Positions 34,857 through 43,064 of a stretch of 52,700 nucleotides of DNA are shown in pieces. Origin of the DNA: Bacteroidales bacterium (GTDB lineage Bacteria; Bacteroidota; Bacteroidia; Bacteroidales; UBA7960); NCBI GenBank assembly GCA_003559855.1, contig PWJZ01000075.1, forward strand, positions 1 to 52,700, read 5' to 3'. Under the pieces are notes generated by a model. It ran no database searches and was not told where the DNA came from. It was given only the letters and a program-made list of their open reading frames with translations. Positions within the stretch are counted from its first letter, which is position 1. Each line of letters opens with the position of its first letter. The position numbers and the translations under genes are program-made.

Positions 34857-35453
34857 CTAATGTTGTTTTTTATCATTGCTATCTTTTGCTTTACCTGCTT
34901 TTTGCTCATTTGGTTTGCCTAAAGGACCTAACGGTGGTAAAGCGTTTTTAGGTTTTTGACCCAGTTCACTATTGTTTGAAACTTGAGAAAGGTTTTGTAG
35001 CACATGGAGTATGTTTTGGGTTTTATTTAATAAATTATGCTTCGTCTCATCAGTTACAGCTCCCAGACCACTTAAACCGATAGCCCAGTTAATCTTATTG
35101 CTTAAATCTCTTAGCTTTTTTTCCAAAACTTTATCCCTTTCAGAAATTATAGCCTTCAATTCCGGCAGAATATCTTCCAATATTTCTTTTTTTATGTCTT
35201 TTTGTTCCTTATTATTACCTGCTTTTCCGCCGAAACTTTCTTTTTTATCGTTTTTTGTGTCTTGAATATTGTTAATACCGGTTTTTCTTTGTCGACAAGC
35301 CAACACCCTGCAACTTTCGCCGCAATACTTCTGAACAAATCGCTTTGTTGGAGTGAAAGAAGCCATGCAATAATGACATTGATACATCTCATCAGCCCTT
35401 TTTGATGGTGAAAAACCATTTTCACCTTGATTTTCTGAACTTAAAGTTGTCAT
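34857..35453 (-). CDS. Zinc-finger and coiled-coil protein of unknown function
   Basis: 198 residues. I do not recognise a named family. Residues 25-55 look like a treble-clef or TRASH-type zinc finger: YQCHYCMASFTPTKRF, then QKYCGESCRVLACRQRK, with four Cys in two pairs. A Lys-rich linker (about 60-90), a helical, coiled-coil-prone segment (about 90-165, KEILEDILPELKAIISERDKVLEKKLRDL) and a Pro/Lys-rich tail follow. The finger suggests binding to nucleic acid. It is the first gene after tRNA-Asp and faces away from the defence genes. Its first 25 codons recur beside the IS element at 46663-46739. Confidence 0.65.
   Translation of the reverse strand: MTTLSSENQGENGFSPSKRADEMYQCHYCMASFTPTKRFVQKYCGESCRVLACRQRKTGINNIQDTKNDKKESFGGKAGNNKEQKDIKKEILEDILPELKAIISERDKVLEKKLRDLSNKINWAIGLSGLGAVTDETKHNLLNKTQNILHVLQNLSQVSNNSELGQKPKNALPPLGPLGKPNEQKAGKAKDSNDKKQH
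35377..35453. repeat. Left copy of a 77-bp direct repeat flanking the island
   Basis: This is the 5' end of the zinc-finger gene. It matches 46663-46739 at 74 of 77 positions by my reading, in the same orientation, 11.3 kb apart. Confidence 0.85.
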
Positions 35454-35519
35454 AATAAGTAAATTTTAGTTGTTATTTATTAGTTTTTTCCGGTTTTTAG
35501 TTGGAAAAAATTGCTGTTT

Positions 35520-35567
35520 GGCGTGAATTGACATGAATGTTCATAAACATCAACGACAATTTACGCC
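35520..35567. promoter_or_regulatory. Nested inverted repeat, possible operator or recombination site
   Basis: The outer 11-bp arms (35520-35530 and 35557-35567) match as an inverted repeat except at one position. An inner 5-bp pair surrounds CATA (35537-35550). It lies between two divergent genes. Function is inferred from position only. Confidence 0.35.
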
Positions 35568-35730
35568 TTTATTTATTTTATGCAAATATACAAATATTTT
35601 TTGTCAAAGCTCGCAAAAATGTTGCCAGACAAGGATTTCAGAAAAGTGACGTGTTAATTATAATTGAGTGAAATTTTAACTCTGGCGAATAACGACAAAC
35701 ATTTTTTAACATTTTTTGTTATAAAACACT

Positions 35731-35738
35731 TAACTTTG
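35731..35738 (+). promoter_or_regulatory. -7 box of the zinc-hook ATPase promoter
   Basis: TAACTTTG matches TAnnTTTG. T-runs lie upstream but no exact TTTG at 19 nt. Confidence 0.35.
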
Positions 35739-35816
35739 ATGAACGTATTAAAACATTGTTATCGGGATTAAATAAAGATTGTTTTCGGTAACCATATTAC
35801 ATTTTACACAAATACT

Positions 35817-38402
35817 ATGACAGAATTAAGATCTAAAATAATTAAATGGTTGCACACTCAACCAAACTGGATGCAGGAAACTGCCAATAGACTGCTTGCA
35901 AAAGGAAATTTAGTTGATCACGATCTAATAGAATTAACTGCTCTTTTGAAAACTGAAGAAGGTCAAAAAAGATCAAATCATAGATCATTCTCAGGGCTTA
36001 CAAGAAATCGAACTAAAGATATGTCTCTCCGCTTGGTTTCAATTGGAGAGATAATAGGAATTGACAAACTTTCACCTAGAAATCCATTAGTATTTGGAAA
36101 CGGCAATCTTGTGGTAATCTATGGACATAATGGATCAGGAAAATCAGGATATGCTAGAATTATCAAAAAGGCAAGTGGCAAACCTAGAGCTAAAAAGTTG
36201 CAATCAAATGTATTCAAAGAAGTGCCTGCAGAACAAAGCTGTAAAATTAGTTATGAGTCTGAGGGTGAATTGAAAACTCCTAAATGGGATGCTAATGGTA
36301 ATCATATAAAGGATCTAGAGTCAGTTGATGTTTTTGATAGAGATGAAGCAGGATTTTATCTTACAGGTGAAACCAATGTTTCATACACCCCACCCGAAGT
36401 TCTACTTTTTGAAAAATTAGCCCAAGTGTGTGATCGAGTAAAAAGTGTACTTCAAGATCAGCAAGACAAGCTTGTATCTAGAAAGCCAAGCATACCTTCA
36501 AAATACAACGGCACTAAAGTTGGTTATAAGTACAATTCTATTACTGCTTCCACTTCTAAGGAAGAATTGAACGGGCTTCTCCTATGGACTGAAGAAAATC
36601 ATAAAAAGCTGGAACAGCTATATGAAAGGCTTAAAGAAGCTGATCCTAACAAATTGGCAGATACTAAGAATAAAAAGAAACAAACGTTAGATCGGCTCAT
36701 CAATAGCATTAAATACGCACAATCACTACTTGATGATAATGCTATCGATAGATTGAAGTTTTTAAAGAAATCGGTTGCTGAAAAAAGAATAACAGCGATC
36801 GAGGGTGCTAAGGTAAAAACTCAAACTGCTAAACTTGAAGGTTTAGGCACAGAAACTTGGCGAGCACTTTGGGAAGCAGCGAGAGAGTATTCAATCAAAG
36901 AGGCATATCCTGAAAAAGTATTTCCGGTGGTTGGAACAAATGCACGTTGTGTTTTGTGTCATCAAGAACTAAGGGAAGATGCATCACAACGATTGCAGGA
37001 TTTTGAAGAGTTTATAAAAGGAAAGTTGGAGTTGGAAGCAAAAAAAGCTGAAGAAGAATTGCGTAATGCTCTGGAAAAACTTCCTTCAGCCCCCGAAATT
37101 GAAACACTAGAATTGCATTGTCAGGATACTGGTATTGATGAGAAACAGAAAAAGAAGATTAAAGATTATTGGAGAACTGCAACAGCAAAAGTTGTTGAAT
37201 TAAAAAATGCAAGTGCCGAAGGTGAATACAAAGGATTGAATTCTCCAAAGTCGTTACTAGAGTCAATGGAACTTTTATCTGGGTCTCTCCAAGAACAAAT
37301 AAATCAACATAAGATAGATGCGAAAGAATTTGACCTGCAAAAAATAGAACAAGATGTTCTTGAAATGGAGACAAAAAAATGGGTTAGCCAACAAAAAGAT
37401 GCTATTGAAGAAGAAATTGAAAGGCTGAAGAAAATTGTTGAATTTGAAACATGGAAAGGGATGACAAACCCTCGTGGCGTATCTTTTCAAGCAGGTAAAA
37501 TTTCAAAAATAGCGATAACTGAAGATTATATTAAAAGATTTAATGATGAGCTTAAAGAACTCGGTGCAAAAAATATATTAGTTAAACTTGTTAAAACAAG
37601 GATAGACCGAGGGCGCATTATGCATCAGATCAAACTCAAAGATGTTGAGCAACAAGGCAGCAATGCAACAGCAGTATTAAGCGATGGTGAACGAAGAGTC
37701 GTGGCACTTGCAGCATTTCTTGCTGATGTGGTTGGTAGACCTGAACCTACACCATTCGTTTTTGATGACCCCATCTCTTCTCTTGATAATGAATTTGAAT
37801 GGGAGGTTGCTATGAGGTTAGCTAAATTAGCGACAGAAAGACAAGTAATTGTTCTCACCCATCGGTTATCGTTTTTTGGAGTACTCGAAGAAGCTGAAAA
37901 AGCAGTTAGGAATGAAATCGGTTCTACTAAAAAGAATTTAGAGCAGAGATGTATAGAAAAATTTAGTGGGTCTGCGGGACATCCAGCAGATCAACAAGCT
38001 TGGGCCCAAAACACAAAGACTGCCAACAACACACTTATTGATAGGTTAAATCAAGCTAAGGAGTTTTGGGATTCAGGTGATTCAAATAATTATAAGATTC
38101 ATGCCCAAGCTATCTGTTCTGACTTCAGAAAATTAATTGAACGAACAGTTGAAGATGACCTTCTATGTGAAATTGTAAAACGACATAGGCGAAGTGTTAG
38201 GACGCAAAATAAATTGAATGGCTTGGTAGCAGTCAAGAGAGAAGATTGTAAATTTATTGATGATTTAATGACAAAATATTCAAAATTTGAACACAGCCAA
38301 TCCGATGAAATGCCCGTTGAAGTGCCTGATGAACCCATTCTGAGGGAAGACTTAGTGACATTAAAAACATGGAGAACGGAATTCAAAAATAGAAAACCAT
38401 GA
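35817..38402 (+). CDS. AAA_13-type zinc-hook ATPase (PrrC/RloC-related), probable defence protein
   Basis: 861 residues. N-terminal helical region (1-90), Walker A G103-HNGSGKS110, a long coiled-coil middle with a zinc-hook motif C378-VLC381 (NARCVLCHQEL), ABC signature LSDGER (about 621-626), Walker B FVFDDP (D650-D651) and VLTHRLSFF. This is the SMC/Rad50-like layout of AAA_13 proteins, which include the anticodon nucleases PrrC and RloC. A C-terminal region of about 170 residues (FRKLIERT, then RHRRSVRT and FEHSQSDE) could be an effector; it has an RxxxE and several His but I cannot assign it to the PrrC/RloC nuclease triad. RloC genes often neighbour type I restriction loci, as here. The start codon follows TAACTTTG by 79 nt. 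Confidence 0.7.
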   Translation: MTELRSKIIKWLHTQPNWMQETANRLLAKGNLVDHDLIELTALLKTEEGQKRSNHRSFSGLTRNRTKDMSLRLVSIGEIIGIDKLSPRNPLVFGNGNLVVIYGHNGSGKSGYARIIKKASGKPRAKKLQSNVFKEVPAEQSCKISYESEGELKTPKWDANGNHIKDLESVDVFDRDEAGFYLTGETNVSYTPPEVLLFEKLAQVCDRVKSVLQDQQDKLVSRKPSIPSKYNGTKVGYKYNSITASTSKEELNGLLLWTEENHKKLEQLYERLKEADPNKLADTKNKKKQTLDRLINSIKYAQSLLDDNAIDRLKFLKKSVAEKRITAIEGAKVKTQTAKLEGLGTETWRALWEAAREYSIKEAYPEKVFPVVGTNARCVLCHQELREDASQRLQDFEEFIKGKLELEAKKAEEELRNALEKLPSAPEIETLELHCQDTGIDEKQKKKIKDYWRTATAKVVELKNASAEGEYKGLNSPKSLLESMELLSGSLQEQINQHKIDAKEFDLQKIEQDVLEMETKKWVSQQKDAIEEEIERLKKIVEFETWKGMTNPRGVSFQAGKISKIAITEDYIKRFNDELKELGAKNILVKLVKTRIDRGRIMHQIKLKDVEQQGSNATAVLSDGERRVVALAAFLADVVGRPEPTPFVFDDPISSLDNEFEWEVAMRLAKLATERQVIVLTHRLSFFGVLEEAEKAVRNEIGSTKKNLEQRCIEKFSGSAGHPADQQAWAQNTKTANNTLIDRLNQAKEFWDSGDSNNYKIHAQAICSDFRKLIERTVEDDLLCEIVKRHRRSVRTQNKLNGLVAVKREDCKFIDDLMTKYSKFEHSQSDEMPVEVPDEPILREDLVTLKTWRTEFKNRKP

Positions 38403-38499
38403 TTAAAAGATTAAGAACACGATGCTTGAAAAGTCAATTATAAAAAAACAGTATTATTCTGATATATAATGTAATTATTAACAATTAAAACACACCGCT

Positions 38500-40353
38500 A
38501 TGCAGTTTCAAAGAATTTCAAAGAAAATAGACGCAGATGATAAAACACTGAAAGAAATTTTACATGAACAAAAATATACTATTGACTATTTTCAAAGAGA
38601 ATATCGTTGGGAACGAAAGCATGTAGAACAACTTATTTACGATTTGGAAGCAGCATTTGCTAATAACTATAATAAGAGCCATGAACGTTCTGATGTGGAA
38701 AATTATAACTCATATTACCTAGGCCCAATTGTGATAAGCGATAAAGAAGGTGCCCTATCCATTATTGACGGACAGCAACGACTTACTTCTTTAACATTAC
38801 TTCTAATATATATTTACAACTTGCAAAAAGGAAGAGAAAAAGCAATACAAGTAGAACCCCTGGTTCGTTCAGAAAAATTTGGCAAACCCTCTTACAATCT
38901 TCAAATTGATGACCGCATTGAATGTTTGGATTCACTTTTTGAAAATGGAGAGTATGATGCTAATGGAAAAGATGAAAGTATCCAAAATCTTGTTGTACGC
39001 TATAACGACATTGATGAACTTTTCCCGGAAGATTATAAGAGCGAACAGATACTACCTTTTTTTGTTGATTGGTTAAAAGAAAAAGTTGTATTCGTGAAAA
39101 TAGTTGCATATTCTGATGAAAATGCCTACACAATTTTCGAAACAATGAATGACAGGGGTTTAAATCTTACCCCTACAGAAATGTTGAAAGGTTATTTGCT
39201 TTCTAAAGTTCCAAATGATCAAAAAATCCTGCTAAATAACCTGTGGAAAAAACACATCGGAAAACTTCATGAGTTTGACAAATTTGAAGACCTTGAATTT
39301 TTTCGTGCATGGTTAAGAGGAAAATATGCAGAAACTATCAGACCTGGGAAAGCAGGTGCTGCAAATGAAGACTTTGAAAAAATTGGTACTCGTTTCCATA
39401 CTTGGGTAAAGGATAAAATGACATCGATCGGTTTAAAAAAATCCGCTGATTATGTTGATTTTATAAAATATAAAATGGACTTTTATGTAAAAATATATTA
39501 TGGCCTTTGGTCAGATGCTAAAAATAATAAATCAAAAGATATGGAACATATCTTTTACTTAGCCTATAATACAATAGCTTCTTCTCTTGAGTATCCATTA
39601 ATGTTAGCTCCAATTACAACAGAAGATGATAACGAGATAGTTAGGAAAAAATTAAATATTACCGCTAGATTCCTTGAAACTTTTTGTGTACTAAGGCGTG
39701 TAAATTATAAAACACTTGCTCAAAGTTCAATTAGATATACAATATATAGTTTAGTAAAAAAAGTTAGGAATAAAAATATTGATGAGTTAATAGCAATTTA
39801 TAAAGATGAATTGCAAAATATGGGCATTTCCTTAAAAGGGGTGAGCAATTTTGGTATACATCAACAAAATAAATATTTCGCAAAATTTTTAATTGCTAGA
39901 ATTACTACTTATATTGATGATAGTTCAGGCCCATCTTTTGAAACATTTATGTCAAATGTAATAAAAAAACCTTTTCAGGTAGAACATATATGGGAGGATA
40001 AATATGAACGATTTAAAGATGAATTTGAACAGCGAGACAATTTTTATTATTACCGTAACAAAATAGGTGGACTTCTTTTACTTCCTAAGGGAACAAATCA
40101 ATCTTTTGGTGATAAACCTTTCATTAAGAAATTACCACATTATTTAAAACAAAATATTCTTGCCCAGTCATTACATGAGGATACTTATAAAAGTAATCCG
40201 AATTTTTTAAATTTCATTCGGGATAAAGGTTTACCTTTTAAATCTTATAAGAAATTCAAAAAAGCAGAATTAGAGGAAAGGTCTGAATTATACCAGAAAA
40301 TATGTGAGCAAATATATTCTTTGGATGGTTTTGATAAAATTGCAAATAAGTAA
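38500..40353 (+). CDS. DUF262/DUF1524 protein (GmrSD-like)
   Basis: 617 residues. The N-terminal DUF262 domain carries I88-IDGQQRLTSL (D90-GQQR94), the ParB-like NTPase signature, after a QREYRWERKHVEQL segment. The C-terminal part has an HNH-like DUF1524 region: KPFQVEHIWED with H496, then a YYYRNKIGGLLLLP strand. GmrSD proteins of this layout are modification-dependent nucleases (type IV) that cut glucosylated or otherwise modified phage DNA. The usual HxxP is HIWE here, so the nuclease motif is imperfect. It lies 97 bp after the zinc-hook ATPase on the same strand. Defence is inferred from family and neighbours. Confidence 0.78.
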   Translation: MQFQRISKKIDADDKTLKEILHEQKYTIDYFQREYRWERKHVEQLIYDLEAAFANNYNKSHERSDVENYNSYYLGPIVISDKEGALSIIDGQQRLTSLTLLLIYIYNLQKGREKAIQVEPLVRSEKFGKPSYNLQIDDRIECLDSLFENGEYDANGKDESIQNLVVRYNDIDELFPEDYKSEQILPFFVDWLKEKVVFVKIVAYSDENAYTIFETMNDRGLNLTPTEMLKGYLLSKVPNDQKILLNNLWKKHIGKLHEFDKFEDLEFFRAWLRGKYAETIRPGKAGAANEDFEKIGTRFHTWVKDKMTSIGLKKSADYVDFIKYKMDFYVKIYYGLWSDAKNNKSKDMEHIFYLAYNTIASSLEYPLMLAPITTEDDNEIVRKKLNITARFLETFCVLRRVNYKTLAQSSIRYTIYSLVKKVRNKNIDELIAIYKDELQNMGISLKGVSNFGIHQQNKYFAKFLIARITTYIDDSSGPSFETFMSNVIKKPFQVEHIWEDKYERFKDEFEQRDNFYYYRNKIGGLLLLPKGTNQSFGDKPFIKKLPHYLKQNILAQSLHEDTYKSNPNFLNFIRDKGLPFKSYKKFKKAELEERSELYQKICEQIYSLDGFDKIANK

Positions 40354-40486
40354 TTGCACCAATACAATTGACAATAACAGCACTGGCACCAACCCACTAT
40401 GGTACATTTGCAAATCGCATATGACAACTTGCAACTTGAATTTGCAAAAGAGCACTTTTTTATGAAATGCGGAGAAAAATATTTTG

Positions 40487-40507
40487 TACTTTTGACAAAT
40501 ATGTCAA
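40487..40507 (+). promoter_or_regulatory. Promoter overlapped by a palindrome: candidate C-protein operator
   Basis: TACTTTTG (40487-40494) fits the Bacteroidota -7 box. The palindrome TTGACA-AATA-TGTCAA (40492-40507) overlaps its 3' end and lies 22 nt before the regulator start at 40529. Controllers of restriction systems bind such GACA/TGTC-type inverted repeats and autoregulate. Confidence 0.5.
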
Positions 40508-40528
40508 GAAGGTTTGTTCTATAACAAA

Positions 40529-40813
40529 ATGGAAAAATTTGGTTTGTATATAAGGACATTGAGAGAAAAAGAAAACTTACCTTTACGTAAGTTGGCTTCA
40601 TCTCTTGATATTGACCAATCTACATTAAGTAAAATAGAACGAGGAGAAAGACAATTTACCTCAGACATGATTCCTAAACTTGCAAATGTATTTTCCTTAG
40701 AATACAAAGATTTGCAAATTATGTTTCTGAAAGAAAAGCTACTTACAGACTTGATTAATCAAGATTTTGCTTTGGAAGCAATTAATGAAATTCAAAAAGA
40801 ATTAAAAAGCTAA
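40529..40813 (+). CDS. Xre-family regulator, C-protein-like
   Basis: 94 residues from ATG 40529 (the TTG 15 nt earlier is less likely). A helix-turn-helix fills residues 4-60: IRTLREKENLPLRKLASSLDIDQSTLSKIERGER, a typical Xre fold. A C-terminal helix (about 65-94) could dimerise. The stop is 3 nt before the nuclease-methyltransferase start at 40817, so it heads the operon. C proteins delay restriction until methylation is established, by binding their own promoter; the palindrome at 40492-40507 is a plausible site. Confidence 0.8.
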   Translation: MEKFGLYIRTLREKENLPLRKLASSLDIDQSTLSKIERGERQFTSDMIPKLANVFSLEYKDLQIMFLKEKLLTDLINQDFALEAINEIQKELKS

Positions 40814-40816
40814 ATC

Positions 40817-43057
40817 ATGGATATTCAGATTGAAAACGGAAAAATATATGCACCTCTCAAGAACAAATGGCTAATGTTAAAGCCAGAGGAGCAAGTACGC
40901 CAAAAGTATATTGCAAGACTTGTAAATAAATACGGTTATTCAATAGAACAAATGGCTCAGGAAGTTCAAGTTAGTAGTTCACAGCGTGGACAGGGGCGTG
41001 CAATGGCTGACATTGTTATATGGAAATCAGCTAAAGATAAAAATGACAATAACAGTCCTGTCATCGTTGTAGAATGCAAAGCCGAAAATATTATCATTCA
41101 TGAGGAAGACTATTTTCAAGGTTTTAATTATGCATCATGGGCAGGTGCAGATTTTTTTGTAACTACTAATTTTAAAGAAACTAAAATATTTAAAGTAATC
41201 AAAGGTAAAATGCCTAAAAAACTCGAAGAAGTGATAAATATACCTGATGCTGATATGATTAACAACAGTAAGAAAGTTAGTGAATTATTAAGGCAAACAA
41301 AGGCTTTTACCAGAGATGAATTTTCTAAACTGCTTTTTAAATGTCATAATATAATTCGTAACAATGATAAACTTTCTCCTGAAGCTGCGTTTGATGAAAT
41401 AAGCAAAATCTTGTTCATAAAAATCCGATACGAACGAGATAATACTGGTGCTCAAATTTTTTCAGAAAAAGAGTTTAAAGAAGCTCGTGCGAGTTATGAA
41501 AAGTTTAGACCAAAAGGTGGTGCTGAATTTTACCAATTCTTATTTCAGCAAACAAAAGAAGATTTTAAAGACGATGATTTATTCGATCCAAATGAAGTTA
41601 TCCGAATAAGGGAAAATAGTTTTGAAGCCATCGTAAAAGAACTTGAAATATATAATCTGTCAACAACTTCTGATGATATAAAAGGTATTGCATTTGAAAA
41701 ATTCCTTGGTAAAACATTCAGAGGTGAGTTGGGTCAGTTTTTCACGCCAAGAACCATTGTTGATTTCATGGTTGAAGTTTTAGACCCGCAAGAAGGTGAG
41801 ATTATTTGCGATCCTTGTTGTGGTAGTGGAGGATTTTTAATTCGTGCATTTGAATATGTCCGGGAAAAAATTGAGAATGAGATACAGCAAGCAAAAGAGA
41901 AAATTAAAAATGAAACATTTACTTCAGAATATGAACGTCTGCCTGAGAAAGAAAAGCAAATAATTGATGAGAAGGTAAATGCACAATTTGCCAAACTTAA
42001 CTATGAATTAGACATCAGCAATCAAAATAGCAGGCTAAGAGTATTAAGTTATGACTGCATTTTTGGCACTGATGCAAACCCAAGAATGAGCCGCACGGCG
42101 AAAATGAACATGATAATGCACGGCGATGGTCACGTTGGAGTTCATCATAACGATGGTTTAATAAATGTAAATGGTGTTTTTGATAACAGGTTTGATATTA
42201 TTCTTACAAATCCACCCTTTGGTTCCCGTGTTGAAAAGAACTGGAAAATTACCGAAGCAGATCAATACACTGATACTGAAAGAATTAAAAAATATCAAAA
42301 ACGTTATGGGCCTTCTTATGATAAAGCTATGGAAGAGATAAATAATAATATTGGCAAACCTCTTTTAAGTTTATATAAAACAGGTTCAATGAGTACCCTA
42401 ACGGAGGTTTTATTTATTGAACGGTGCATCAACTTATTGAAACCGGGAGGCAGAATGGGTATAGTTTTACCAGAAGGTGTTTTAAACAGTTCAAATTTGC
42501 AAAGAGTGCGTGATTTTGTTGAAAGCAAAGCAAAAATTATACTTATCACTTCAATTCCGCAAGATGTGTTTATTGCATCAGGAGCGACAGTTAAGCCAAG
42601 TTTAATATTCTTGAAAAAGTTTACAGAGGATGAAGCTAAAGAATGGAATCGTATTGCTCAGAATGCTAAAAATGAAATATATGCCAAATACGCACCGCAA
42701 ATTAAGCTGTTAGAGGAAAATTTGGCTTTACGAGGAAAAGAAGCTCCCTCTAATTCGGAGAAAAAAGAATTAAGAAAACAACTCAAAGAAATTCAGGAGA
42801 AAATTGAATCAGAACTAGTAGCACAAATTAAAAAGGATTTTGATTACCAAATACCAATTGCCGAAGTTGAAAAAGCCGGTATCAGTACAACAGGAGCTGA
42901 AATTGAAAACGAACTAATTCCTTTGAGCAAAGAATTTACCGAATATCGGAAACAAAACTATTTATGGGAAAATAAATACGATACAATAAAATATGAAGTA
43001 ATTGAAGACGGTAGAATGTTCCGTATTCCAACAGTTGGAGAACCTCAGGAAATATAA
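40817..43057 (+). CDS. Fused PD-(D/E)xK nuclease and N6-adenine methyltransferase (type I-like, BcgI-like)
   Basis: 746 residues. The N-terminal domain (about 1-130) resembles the type I restriction HsdR_N nuclease: D65 in RAMADIVIW and E86-C-K88 in VIVVECKAEN, the PD-(D/E)xK pattern. The methyltransferase part (about 200-620) has D332-PCCGSGGF (AdoMet-binding) and N465-PPF468 (catalytic) plus ELGQFFTPRTIVDFMV. A coiled-coil-rich C-terminal region (about 620-746) should bind the specificity subunit. This is the layout of BcgI-type enzymes: cutting and methylating functions in one chain, with a separate S subunit. There is no helicase/translocase (HsdR) gene in the window. Confidence 0.82.
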   Translation: MDIQIENGKIYAPLKNKWLMLKPEEQVRQKYIARLVNKYGYSIEQMAQEVQVSSSQRGQGRAMADIVIWKSAKDKNDNNSPVIVVECKAENIIIHEEDYFQGFNYASWAGADFFVTTNFKETKIFKVIKGKMPKKLEEVINIPDADMINNSKKVSELLRQTKAFTRDEFSKLLFKCHNIIRNNDKLSPEAAFDEISKILFIKIRYERDNTGAQIFSEKEFKEARASYEKFRPKGGAEFYQFLFQQTKEDFKDDDLFDPNEVIRIRENSFEAIVKELEIYNLSTTSDDIKGIAFEKFLGKTFRGELGQFFTPRTIVDFMVEVLDPQEGEIICDPCCGSGGFLIRAFEYVREKIENEIQQAKEKIKNETFTSEYERLPEKEKQIIDEKVNAQFAKLNYELDISNQNSRLRVLSYDCIFGTDANPRMSRTAKMNMIMHGDGHVGVHHNDGLINVNGVFDNRFDIILTNPPFGSRVEKNWKITEADQYTDTERIKKYQKRYGPSYDKAMEEINNNIGKPLLSLYKTGSMSTLTEVLFIERCINLLKPGGRMGIVLPEGVLNSSNLQRVRDFVESKAKIILITSIPQDVFIASGATVKPSLIFLKKFTEDEAKEWNRIAQNAKNEIYAKYAPQIKLLEENLALRGKEAPSNSEKKELRKQLKEIQEKIESELVAQIKKDFDYQIPIAEVEKAGISTTGAEIENELIPLSKEFTEYRKQNYLWENKYDTIKYEVIEDGRMFRIPTVGEPQEI

Positions 43058-43064
43058 GGTTAAA

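Larger units (their letters stand above)
35454..35816. other. Divergent intergenic region with inverted repeat and promoter
   Basis: This 363-bp region separates the zinc-finger gene (minus) from the zinc-hook ATPase (plus). I see no gene in it. It contains GGCGTGAATTG (35520-35530) and CAATTTACGCC (35557-35567), an 11-bp inverted repeat with one mismatch, with a nested ATGTT-CATA-AACAT (35537-35550). TAACTTTG at 35731-35738 fits a -7 box 79 nt before the ATPase start. Confidence 0.5.

Noticed and set aside
34657-34860. 67-codon plus-strand frame after tRNA-Asp
   Set aside because: No motif, no start signal, and its end overlaps the end of the zinc-finger gene on the other strand.
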